Under the pieces are notes generated by a model. That model had not been told where the DNA came from and made no database searches. It was given only the letters and a program-made list of their open reading frames with translations. A DNA stretch of 64,000 bases. It comes from Dactylorhiza incarnata. Taxonomy: Eukaryota; Streptophyta; Magnoliopsida; Asparagales; Orchidaceae. This document shows positions 11,637 to 22,257 of this stretch, piece by piece. Where the stretch lies: the NCBI GenBank assembly GCA_033032865.1, contig JAWHQI010000068.1, positions 5,084,001 to 5,148,000 of the forward strand. The letters run 5' to 3'. A program made the translations under genes and the position numbers. The stretch's first letter is position 1, and the number at the start of each line of letters is the position of its first letter.

Positions 11637-11979
11637 GGAACAGTGATGCCCTAGAAAAAGCAACCTTCGTGAGAGAGACAAGAACGAAAAAGAATACCGC
11701 AGTTGCTTCTCAATACAACAGTACATTCTGCGGAGAAGTATAAGAACAAGTAGAGAACAAGAATCAAGCATTCTTAGAAGAATCAGTCATCTCCATTGAC
11801 TGATAAGAAGTCGTTCCTCATTAGGCTAAGAAAAGAGATTGAAGAAGAACTGTGCTTTCAAGATCTGAATTAGAAACATCTTCTTCAACCTCAAGTTGCC
11901 GATCTCCATCAGGCTAAGTTGCCAATCTTCATCAGGCAGAAGAAAAAGTTTTCATCACCGTAAATCTTTTATGGTTGTA

Positions 11980-12320
11980 AGTCTTGAGGGCCTAAGTGTC
12001 TAGCTTGAGGGCTGGAGAGCTGTGAGGCTTGAGGGCCAGGGAAGTGGACTTGCGGGTCTGATTTTGTCTAGATTGAGGGCTGTAGAGCTGTGAGGCTTGA
12101 GGGCCGGGGCAGTGGACTTGCGGGTCCGATATTGTCATGTTTGAGGGCTTGGGTGCAGTAAGGGCTTGCGGGCTTAGGGTGTAGGCACATGACTTGTGGG
12201 TTTGTGTTGTGTAGGGCTTGAGGGCCTGAGTGTCGAGCTTGCGGGCTCGGGTGCAGTAGGGGCTTGCGGGCCTTGGCTGTAGGATTTGCGGGTCCGTGTT
12301 GTAAGGCTTGCGGGCCTGAA
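11980..12320 (+). repeat. TTGNGGG motif array downstream of D promoter
   Basis: About 15 copies of CTTGAGGGCC, CTTGCGGGCC or CTTGCGGGTCC are spaced roughly 20-28 bp apart. They lie after the TATA box, so they should be in the transcribed R/U5 or leader part of the LTR. Confidence 0.85.
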
Positions 12321-12341
12321 GATTTGGCGGAGTTTGTTGAG

Positions 12342-12358
12342 CCTAGCACACTGCTAGG
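12342..12358 (+). other. Conserved LTR hairpin (element D)
   Basis: CCTAGCA-CAC-TGCTAGG forms a perfect 7-bp stem with a 3-base loop. Element H has the same hairpin with the outer pair changed from C-G to T-A (51736-51752). Confidence 0.75.
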
Positions 12359-12517
12359 TAGGCGTAGAGGGAAAGATGACTACTCAAGACACCCTGTCTT
12401 GAGGAACCTCTATAAGTTCTTGCGTGCTTTCTGTGTTGTGTTATTCTAATTTGCAGATCTATTAATCAGAAAACAAGAACACCTAAAGGGGTTAAAATAA
12501 TTTGTAAAACCTATTCA

Positions 12518-12538
12518 CCCCCCCCCCCCCCCCCCCCC
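12518..12538. repeat. C homopolymer, 21 bases
   Basis: This lies in the conserved CACC...CTCTAGGTG block near the 3' end of the D LTR. Element H has only four C at the equivalent place. Confidence 0.95.
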
Positions 12539-12573
12539 TCTAGGTGATAAGTTGACTCCCAATAACTAACAAG

Positions 12574-12585
12574 TGGTATCAAAGC
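12574..12585 (+). promoter_or_regulatory. iMet primer-binding site of element D
   Basis: TGGTATCAAAGC lies two bases after the LTR end. It differs by one base from the usual TGGTATCAGAGC. Confidence 0.88.
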
Positions 12586-12651
12586 GAGGTTGTTCAAAGA
12601 AAAGCTTAACAGCTTGAACAGATCTACCAGTGGGTGTCTACTTTCCACAGC

Positions 12652-13359
12652 TATGGAATCAAGGATAGCTGTTTGCTCCAGGGAGAACTTTGCCCTTTGG
12701 AAAGTAAGAGCTAGAATATTCATGGAGGCAGTGGATCCCAGAATGTTTCAAATCATTCAAGAAGGGCCATATGTCCCCAAGCCAGTGCTCAAGAGAATGA
12801 CTGCAGAAGATGAGATCCTTCTAGCCAACTTGGACAAAGAAGCCAGAAGCATTCTAGCTGGTGCAGTAGATCTGCCAACACTCCAGAAGCTGAGTCACTA
12901 CACAACCGCAAAAGAGATGTGGAACTCTCTAACTGTCCTTATGGAATGATTAAAAGAAGATAGAAGCAGGGTAGCTGAGAAAAAAGTCAGAGCGTTGAGC
13001 GATAGCGACTCAATCTGTTCAAACTTAGAAGAGAATGTTGATTTTGGACTGACTGCCTTGTCTGAGTCAGAGGAAGAAAGTCAGGATGATGTCTGTTCTG
13101 AACAGGTATGTATCAGAGCACCCCTAACTATTTTAGACGGTGAATCAGATGATGAAGAATGCTCTGTAGCCAGAGAAAGAATACGAGCACCTTTAACTCT
13201 CACAGACTGTGACTCTGAGGATGAGGAAGTCTGTGGGTTGATGGCTCTATCAGATGAAGAAAATCATGATGAATCACATCATGATCAGGTATGCATCACT
13301 CACACATCTTTACTACCTGCTTCAATTATGAAGACCAAGAGTGCATCAGATGATTGCTC
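12652..13359 (+). pseudogene. gag: Gag of element D (internally deleted, cut by E)
   Basis: This is the copia Gag N-terminus. The ATG at 12652 gives a product aligning with Gag of element H (ENFALWKVRARIFMEA against ENFWIWKERVRLFMEA). The frame stops after KEMWNSLTVLME near 12949. It is followed almost at once by the acidic segment (about 12995-13359) that in H lies after the zinc knuckle, including RAPLT and LMALSDEE blocks. The C-terminal capsid and the zinc knuckle are therefore deleted. The gene ends at the LTR of element E. Confidence 0.82.
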
Positions 13360-16300
13360 TGTAAGAACCCTTTTTTTTTCAAACCCGGGGTCTTATGCCC
13401 AGAACCGCCGTTTTACGGTGACATCCTCACTCGGGAAGGTCACCACTACAAAATGCCGATCCTTCCGGCCTTATCGATCATAGAAAAAGTAAGAGTAACA
13501 AACTTGAGAAGAAGACAAGTCCACATCACATATATAGTAAATCATCACAAGAGATGTCCACATAATCACATCCGAAATCAAAGACAGAAATAACAAGGGC
13601 TCCTGCCCGATACATCAAATCCTCCCTACATAAACACTCGCAGAAGCAAATCAACTAATAGTAACACTCACGGATCCCAACACTGGTGCTCCTGTGCTAG
13701 ACTGCCCCGTCTCCATCTGCACCGGCCTTCGGTGCTGCTTCGTCTCCGTGGTCTCCTAAAATGATAAGGTCCACCGACCGTTAGTCAAAAAGACTAAGCC
13801 AATCCCCCACCCCTCCCCCGATGACTCCTAGGCACCGTACAGGAAAGATGAAGCGGAGGACAGCAAGGGGTATAACAAAAGCAGGTGACAGGGGTACAAG
13901 GAATGTCTACACTACACATGTATATATATATATAATTGAAGCAGTAAAAGAGCATAGTAAGAGCAGGTAAAGAATAAGTAAAGTGCAGTAAGTAAAGACA
14001 TGTATATAATAGAAGAGTAACCATTGATTTATAGGAATGCCCACACAAACCTATAGACCAAGGGGTCGTTTAGCAAGGCCTATCGTTTAAGAAGTCCATA
14101 ACCGACTTATACGATAGGGGTAGGGCTTGAAATGCAATGTTTATGCTATGTCATGCAAGGTATGCAGTAAAATGTTATGTTCACACAAGTGCAACTTACA
14201 CACTACGACTCTATGCACACAGACCTTTAGTTCCCACTTTTTGGAGCTAGCAAAACTCTGAGGATACTCCCGTAGTGGCAAACGAAAGCGGTGGGTTGGG
14301 CCTCGCCCACCTCTAGGTTGGTATTTGCACTACCTAACCTAGACCTAACGTACGCCTCAACGCTAAGAACACAACAACGGAGCTCCTGCGTACTCTTGCA
14401 GGTTAGACCACCAGACTTGTCTTGGTAAAAGGGTTATCCACTCTTACCGAGCCCAAGCATTAATGTCGGTGCAACGACCATCAATGATAAGGACCCACCA
14501 CCTTATGCACATGCAAACATGTTTACCATCTAACTCCGAGCCATAAGCCCGCCGGCTAATCCTCCCGGCACAACAAACATTACTGAGCCACAAGCTCACC
14601 AGACTAATTAGTCTGCTGCTACAACCACCGAGCCTACCGCTCGTAAGACCAGACCGACTAAGCATCCGTAACCACGGGGTGTGAGTGAGTGTGTTATTAA
14701 TTACTCTTGTACAACATCTTGCTCTTACGATTTATGGTTAATCTTGGACTTCCCGAGGATTACCCTATAAGGGGCTCGCTACGGTACTACGAACTATAAT
14801 GGAATGACACCGCACGACTCCCTTTCTCAAGACATTTAATATTATGGGTATCTACCCATATGCCTAAGCCTCTTAGCTTTTCACTTAAATTAACCCTAGG
14901 TATTTTATGGCCTTCTAAGGGGGAAAGACGATCTTTCGTCGGTCCCGGACACCACCTTACCCTTAACTCTCCAAGTACACTCTCATCTCATAAACTCCTT
15001 TTGGTGACCTTCAATCTATTCAACCTGACCATGTGCACCAACTACATGCCACTTCCACTTGGTAGGCCCCTAAATATCCAAATTTCACATTTTTACTATA
15101 CGCAGACCAAACTAACTATACGAAGCTTACAAGTAGAGGTACTCCAAATATTCATCCTCATGACATAAGATTTTTATTGGAGGACTATCAAGACATTATA
15201 AGACTAAATCCAAAGACTCATATTTTTCCTCACCATTTTAACATTTATTTAAATTTCTCCAATATTTGTCATGCATGAATATGAACATGAAGTGTAAGGT
15301 ATTCTCAAGACATGATCCTCATAAAATTAAGATAAATCTATCATGCCAAAATAACAGTAAATAATGAATATCACAATTTTACAGTAAGGAAATGTCCTCT
15401 ATTTTTAATATTTAACTTTTATCCAAACTTGAAGATTTATGAAGGAACTACCAAGAATACTTATGCCAAAATTATAGGAAAATTACCAGACGTCTATTAT
15501 GTCCAGAAAAGCTCAATTACAGAGTTTCACAATTTATGGAAATCATTTCCTTACTGAAATAATTAATCCAAATAATTCCTAATTTGCACATGTTGTGAAG
15601 TAGCCTACTGATAACAATTTCCAAAAAATTCTATAAAAATTTACAGAGCTTCCTAGTGCTCTGAAATGTCTTATCACCAAGTTGCATATTTTTCCAGAGA
15701 GGTTTGGACCCTTAATTATATTTCTTAAGATTGAGACAAAATAGGTGCCTTGAGAATAAAATACTAAATAAATCATTAAATAAATTAAACAAAAATTACC
15801 AGGGGTCAATATTATGATTATAAAGGCACCACCAAGATTTCATATTCATTCAAGATCATTTGTACATGTAAATATCTCTTACAAGAAGTTTACCTAAAGG
15901 GGTTATGACCTAATTTAGGGGGGATAAGTCCTCCTAAAATTATCTCAAAGTTCTCTAGGGCATAAATACATCCCATGAACTTATCCACCAAGTTCCATGA
16001 CCATACAAGAACATTTGACCCCATGTCCTTCACAAGGTTCAAGAGCAACCCTAAGATTAATACTAGGGTCCGAGTGCATATCCACATCTACACCACCCCA
16101 TCTTACTCATGAAGGTGTTTTAGGTGGTCCTAAACCAGTGGCCAATGTTTCAACTCATGGTGATGAGTTCTGACCACCATACCCCAAGATAAACACCATG
16201 CCCTAACTTTGACCCAATTTGACCTAACCTGGGTTGACAATTTATCCAACCAAATCAGTCCCAATTGGGCTGAGATTTTTACCAGGGTCATGTGATAACC

Positions 16301-16725
16301 CTAAGAAGTACCCACCAAAATTTGGAGTGCATTGGAGGTCATTTGACCCAATAATTAATTAATATTTAATTTAAGAAACAATTACAAAAACCTTAGAAAG
16401 AGGTTCTCCTAAAGTTCCCATCTTTGGGTATGATGTGTGGGTAAGTGTAAATAGCCTATGTTTCAATTTTCAAGTCCATCCCATAACCTAATCAAAAGTT
16501 ATTCAAGATATGATGGCTGTCCTACACTAGGGACCAGTCCCACAAAAATGGACCTACAGGGAGCTACATAACTCCTTTTGGGGTGAAATCATTTTTAAAA
16601 TAAACTAGACTCCAAGGGCAACTTTGGTGTTGACCACTTTTTCATTTGAGGGGTTCTATTATTTTTAGTAATTAAAATGAAATACTGCAGGAAGTATGAC
16701 AAAATGTGTTGGAACAAGTCTCTGA

Positions 16726-17100
16726 GTTCGACGAAATATGATCTGCGTTCGACGAACTCTGCTCTGCGTTCGATGAATGTCGTGCTTCAGTGAACTCGAC
16801 GAAAGCCGATCTTCGTTCGATGAACTAATCCAGTTCAATGAATTAATTTAGTTCGGCGAATCAACTCCGTTCGACGAACTCCGTGCTCAGTTCGTCGAAC
16901 TCAACTACCAGTTCAACGAACTCTAGAGGGTGTTTGACAAATGAAATCTATTCGACGAACTCCGGGTTCCGTTCGACGAACTCAACTATTAGTTCGGTGA
17001 CCTAATTTTGTTCGACGAACGCCGGGTTCCGTTCGACGAACTCAACTATTAGTTCGGTGAATTAGTTCGGTGAATTTCTTCTACTCCGATCGACGAATTA
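16726..17100. repeat. 21-bp-phased palindrome array (GTTCGACGAAC)
   Basis: About 19 sites match GTTCGACGAAC, a palindrome centred on one base, or one-to-three-base variants. Starts at 16726, 16747, 16768 and at 16869, 16890, 16911, 16932 are exactly 21 bp apart. Later sites (16950, 16971, 16992, 17010, 17031, 17052) alternate 21 and 18. The array is in the U3-side half of the LTR of E. Confidence 0.9.
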
Positions 17101-17594
17101 ATTAAATAAGAATATAACATAATCATTTACTCCGGATTCAAAATGAAATAACATTATAACATATAACAAAATCACGGCAAATCCGATGGCTCGCAGTCAT
17201 CGTCCTAGTTGGATGGACGGCGCGCGACAGCTCGTCTTGGGATCCTTTGCGGATGATATACCGGCCACCTGTGCCACTTCCCGGCCAGCCAGTGCCACCA
17301 CGACCTCCGTTGAGCTGGTGGCTGGCGATAGGGGATTGTTGGACTGCCGGAGGTGTCGGAATTGGGGTTTTGAGGAGGGGAAAGAGAGCTCGAAACGAGC
17401 TCTTTCGGAAGCGCGATCAATGCCCAATTGAGCTCGGATCAAGCCCCAAATTATGAAAAGATCTAGCACTAAAGGAGAGGAGGCGGATCAGACCTGTGTG
17501 GGGGTTTGGTGGCGCGTATTCCGACGAGTTGCCATGGCCGGAGGTGGAGATTTCGGCGCCATGTCGATCCTAGATTCTGGTGCTCAATTTCTTC

Positions 17595-17614
17595 GGGGGG
17601 GGGGGGGGGGGGGG
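17595..17614. repeat. G homopolymer, 20 bases
   Basis: This run follows CTTC within the 3' LTR of E. The partner LTR is interrupted before this point, so the ancestral length is unknown. Confidence 0.95.
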
Positions 17615-18639
17615 AGAGGGGGTTTCAATCCTTTCCAACCTCTGAAGATGTTAAAGGGGTCAATTGAGGCTAAGGGGGAGGAGTTACTCGGATTGCCATT
17701 AATGGCCATCAGTGAAGGTTTTGGTTACACATGGGGGAGTGAATCTGGGCATCAATATGGTCGGGGAAGGGTTGAAAACTTCTCCTCTCCCCAAGGGGAG
17801 ATGAATGGTGCCATTATTGGAGGAGATGGAAGGTTTCCTCTTCCTCTCCATTAACTCCCCCTTCCTTCTCTCTCTTTCAAATTAGGGTCTCTCTCTCCTG
17901 GTCGAATCTCTTTAAATTGGATGGCCAACTCAGCAACATTCAATCCCCATGAGGTGGTGGACCCCACCAATTGGGTCTAGCTCAAGTGGGTTGGGTTTAA
18001 TTTGGGGGAATTGGGTTATTTTGACCTAATTTAGTACAAAGTTGACTTTGGTCAAATTGACTAATTGGGTTTACCCCAATGGGTTTCTTAGGCTCCAATG
18101 GCCTCCCTTAAGGGTTAGGAAGGTCTAGGTAGGGTCAAGTTGGCAAGGTGACGGTGAATTACCCCTCAATATGGCACTTTTGACCAAATTTGGGCTAGGG
18201 TTGACTTAGGGTAAATTGGCCAATTTAGAGGTCCCATGATGGGGCTTTCTGGTCCATTAGGTTCCTAATAACCCTATAAGGGTAGGGGAAAGGTCAATTT
18301 GGCATGGTGGAGGCCAATTGACCCTAATTGAGTTAGTTTGACCAATTTTAGAGTTAAGGTTGACTTTAGCCAAATTGGCCTCTTTGGTTGACCCCAATGG
18401 GACCCTAGTGCTCCAAGGAGACCCCTAATGGGTTAGGGATACTATGGTGGAGTCAAGGTTCAAGGAAAGGCCCTAAAATCCAACCATAGGCTACGTATAT
18501 GAAAACTGCTATATCTAGACCACTGGGATTTCTCCTTCTCATCCAAGCTCACATGTTCTTAAGCTCTTCCTATGGTTTTGTCATGACCTAGTCATGACAA
18601 AACCAACTTAGGGGGTCTAGTTGTTTGGGGGATGTTACA

Positions 18640-18737
18640 AATCCCAATACATAAAAATAAAAATATCGTCCTCGAAATTTAGGTTAAGCCTGTGGGGATT
18701 CTACTACAAGCAAGAACATGTAACATCCCTAAAAAAA
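18640..18737 (-). other. Spacer between chromodomain stop and 3' LTR of E
   Basis: About 100 bp of AT-rich sequence. A short GGGATT stretch directly abuts the LTR on the minus strand; no convincing long polypurine tract is seen. Confidence 0.5.
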
Positions 18738-20787
18738 TTAAATTATACCTGTCGTAAAGAGCTCCGGGTACTTTTGCTGCATCATGTCCAGTGGTTTACA
18801 GGTATGCTCCTCTTGCCCATGATTCCTCCATAGGACCTTGACAAGCGGAACCTTCTTGCATCGCAAGATTCGCAACTTCGTGTCGTCTATCTGAACTGTC
18901 TCCAGGTGAACCAACCGATCAGTAGCTACTGGCCCCTCCGTAGTAGATATATGTTGCTCTGGCCATAGTAGAGCGCTCCTAAGTGAGGAGACGTGGAAAA
19001 CGTCGTGCAGTCCCTCTAACTCCAGCGGTAGCTCCAGTCTGTAAGCCAGGGGACCGCTCCGCTCCAGGATCCTGTAAGGCCCCATATATCTCGGACTGAG
19101 CTTCTTACGCCCGCGAACCCACGAGACTCCATGCATCGGACGTATCTTCAAGAAGACCCGATCTCCCACCTGGAACTCTACCATATGATGACGCGCATCG
19201 TAATACTAGGCCTGCCTGCTCTGGGCCTCCAGCATCCTATCTCAAATCAGTCTCACTTGAGCCTCCGTATCCTCCACGAAGTCTGAGCCAAGTGCCTTGG
19301 GATCCTCATCCTGAATCCAAGACAATGGTGTCCTGCACCTCCATCCGTATAAAGCCTCATAAGGTGCCCTGCCTATGCTAGCCTGGTGACTGTTGTTTTA
19401 TGAGAACTCGACTAATGGTACCAGTCTCTCCCATGGATCCCCGCGGTCCAGAATGCAAAGGCATAGAAGATCCTCTAGGGTCCGGTTGGTACGCTCCGTT
19501 TGCCCGTCTGTCTGGTGGTGGAAAGCTGTACTAAAAGTCAACCGGGTGCCCAGGTAGGCCTACACTGCTCTCCACTCCCTCGCCGTAAACCTTCCATCTC
19601 GATCTGACATGATAGTCCTCGGCACACCATGGTATCAGACAAACTGCTCTACGAACCTCCGCACCAAAACACCGACCAAATCGTCCTTCCTGATTGGAAT
19701 GAACCTAGCCACCTTCGTCAATCTGTCAACGATCACCCAAATCGAGTCATTTCCCGCATGAGATCGGGGAAGACCGTGTATAAAGTCCATAGCGATGTCG
19801 TCGAACTTCCACTCCGGTACAGGGAGTGGCTGCAATAATCTTGCTGGGTTCCGGCACTCCGCCTTCACTAGTTGGCAAGACTCGCAGTGGGTCACAAAGT
19901 AGGTGATATCCTTCTTCATACCCGGCCAGTACATAGTCCTCTTCAGATCCGCTGTCATCTTAGTGATACCCGGGTGCACGGAGTATCTACTATAGTGAGC
20001 CTCTGTCATAATGTCCTCCCAAATCTGGCTCCCTGCCGGTATATACATTCGGCCTCTAAAACTCAACAGGCCGTCCTTCAAGGAATAGTCTCCAGCTGAG
20101 CCTGCCTCCAAGTCTCTAAAAATCAGCTCTAGCTTGGCATCCTTCCTCTGCCCATCCATAATGCGGTCCCGAATATCGTAAGTGGTACCCATCGCCGCTA
20201 AATACTCCTCGTATAGCTCTGGATCATCCCTAGATACTAAGGAGATCTGCATGTCTTCGAACATCCTTATTAGCTCCATGGACATCAGCTTGGGCTCCGC
20301 TCCTGATGCGGTAGCTCTCCTGCTCAGAGCATCCGCTACTACATTCGCCTTCCCTGGGTGGTAATGCATCGTGTACTGGTTGTCTGATAAAAACTCCACC
20401 CATCGCCTCTGCCGGATGTTGAGCTCCTTCTGCGTATCTACGTACTTCAGATTCCTGTGATCTGAGAATATGTCGCAGTGGACACAATAGAGATAGTGTC
20501 GCCAGATCTTGAGAGCAAATACAACTGCTCCCATCTCCAAGTCATGCACCGGGTATTTCCGCTCGTGATTCTTCAACTGGCGGGAGGCGTATGCTATCAC
20601 GTGCCCGTTTTGCATCAGAACGACACCCATCCCTTGATAAGACGCATCCGTGTACACCTGAAATAATTCCCTCCCCGACGGAAGGGCCAGGATGAGAGCC
20701 GTAGTAAGTCGACCCTTCAGCTCCTGGAAGGCTGCCTCACACTGCGGCGTCCATGTGAAAGCAACATCCTTTTTCATCAGGGATGTG
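18738..20787 (-). pseudogene. pol: Pol C-terminal half of element E: RNase H, integrase, chromodomain
   Basis: In minus order: the end of the RT thumb (KKDVAFTWTPQC), RNase H (YTDAS, LEMGAVVFALK, SDHRNLKY, HPGKANVVADALS), the integrase zinc domain (HPGITKMTADL...HCESC) and the catalytic core (AMDF, SDRDGRF, TDGQTERTN). The C-terminus has GPYRILERSG and a chromodomain-like tail (VKVLWRNHGQEEHTCKP...YPELF). The core between about 19635 and 19200 holds several in-frame stops, so no integrase can be made. The 5' end is the insertion point of F: the first five bases (ATGTG, 20783-20787) are repeated at 46686-46690. Confidence 0.9.
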
Positions 20788-22257
20788 TGATGCATATTCG
20801 GCAAGTGCATCGGTTGCTGTCAAGTAATAAAATTTGGAATAGCTTCCCCGAATATCGTCTCTCAAGGAATGCAGGTTCTGGTGAACGAAACGCGTGGTGA
20901 ATCGATTGTTACACGATCAAATAAAGTAAAAGCAAGGGCATTGTGATTTGGTTCCTAAGCTAATGCGGAAAGGAGAGATGCGGGTCAAAAATCCGCTTCG
21001 CAAGCCGGGATGGATGCAACGGACGCGATGCCGTGCTTTGGGAGGCGCGTGGACAAGAAGTAACTGTGACGGTTGAGGGTCGCACACACCTCTTCTCCAA
21101 GCATCACCACTAGCAATTGCTAGGGCTTCACACACAACGAACTCAGAAAATCACAACAAGGAAAATGCTATTCTCACACCACCGCATCATTACACATGGA
21201 TATCAAAAAAGATCTATGACATTAAGCTAAGCAATAGTTCATTACAACAACACCAAGAAAGTACAAGAATCAAGTTTAGAGAGGACCAATAGGAAGATGT
21301 CACCGCATCTTGGGTTCTCGGCTGGAATGAGAGGTTGTCGGGCTCTCTCCGGGCTCGGCCCTCAGATGGTGTGCGGACTCGATGGAGGCTGTCACCGCTC
21401 CAACGACCTACAACACTTCTATGGCTTCCCACGACAAGGAATGCTTGAACACTTGGTGGAGAATGCTTGCTAACACTCCCGAATGGAAGAATGGTGGTGG
21501 AAATCGCCGAAAAATGGTCTCCTTGGTGGTGGAGGTGAAGGACAAGCCTTCAGACCTCAGAAACGGCGAGGAGGACCTGATTTCCCGCTCCCCTTGCGAG
21601 CTCTCCCATTGACTGCGGTGTATCCTACATTTTATACTAAACAGGCAGAAAAATGGTCATGCACGGTCGAACGCACGACCGTGCGTGAACCGTACGATAT
21701 TAAATGGTAAAATCTGACTTGAGGGAGACGCTGCGCCGCCCGTGCATTTTACTCACGCACGGGCAAATCCACCCGTGCGTACAAACGCACGGGTAAATTC
21801 AGAATGACTAAAAACAAGAGGAAAAATGTCGATCGTGTGTTTTACTCACGCACAAGCAAATCCACCCGTGCGTAAAACGCACGACTAAACTCAGATTGTC
21901 CATTTTCTGCTCAGATACAGACGCACGATCCCTACCGTCCGTGCATCAAGGAAACGCACGACCGTGCGATATGCACAGACTAGATTTTAGGGGAAAACGG
22001 GATGATCCAGCCACCTGCACATAAGACATACCAGCTGGGAATACACCTCCAGCACCAAATAAACACAGAAAAAGGATTGGGGAGCACCATGTGCTTACCC
22101 CCAATAACAAGGAGCGCAAATGTACACTGAAATAGGCCTAAGAGTGCACCTAGCAGAGAATAACAAATATGATCGTAAACATGCCTAAAGTGTGGTGCAT
22201 CGACTAGATATACGGCCCAGATGAGTCCATAAATGTGTATATAAATGGGACTCATCA
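20788..22257 (-). repeat. 3' LTR of element F
   Basis: This 1,470-bp LTR is the same length as the split right copy (25193-25437 plus 45461-46685). On the minus strand the sequence before it is GTTAAGTCTGGGGGTG, a weak polypurine tract at 22258-22272. Confidence 0.9.
21655..21975. repeat. Inverted-motif cluster in LTR of F
   Basis: ACGCACGG and CCGTGCGT recur at least a dozen times in both orientations, with near-palindromes such as CGCACGACCGTGCG. The same block is in the right LTR at about 46080-46405. Confidence 0.88.

Larger units (their letters stand above)
11335..12571 (+). repeat. 5' LTR of element D (3' portion)
   Basis: The LTR ends CCAATAACTAACA at 12571, next to the primer site. 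It contains a TATA box, a 15-copy motif array, a hairpin shared with element H, and a 21-base C run. Its 5' start is separated by the insertion of element C. Confidence 0.85.
11335..13359 (+). mobile_element. Element D: SIRE-like Ty1/copia, 5' part
   Basis: This is the outermost element of the nest. Visible parts are most of a 5' LTR (its start is displaced left by C), an iMet-type primer site and a deleted gag. At 13360 chromovirus E interrupts gag. The remainder should reappear beyond E's right end, outside the window. Confidence 0.82.
13360..18639 (-). repeat. 3' LTR of element E (5.28 kb)
   Basis: The plus strand reads TGTAAGAACCC...GGATGTTACA. The first 1 kb matches the right copy from 49437 up to the insertion of H. 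At 5,280 bp it is very long even for this clade. It contains a (TA)n tract near 13920, a 21-bp-phased palindrome array and a 20-base G run. Apparent open frames at 17186-17854 have no partner in the family and are not supported. No nested element is evident inside it, but a cryptic one cannot be excluded by eye. Confidence 0.8.

Noticed and set aside
17186..17854. Possible host gene in the E LTR (plus strand frames of 60-133 aa)
   Set aside because: Overlapping frames on both strands, a G run inside, position within an LTR, and no recognisable domain.
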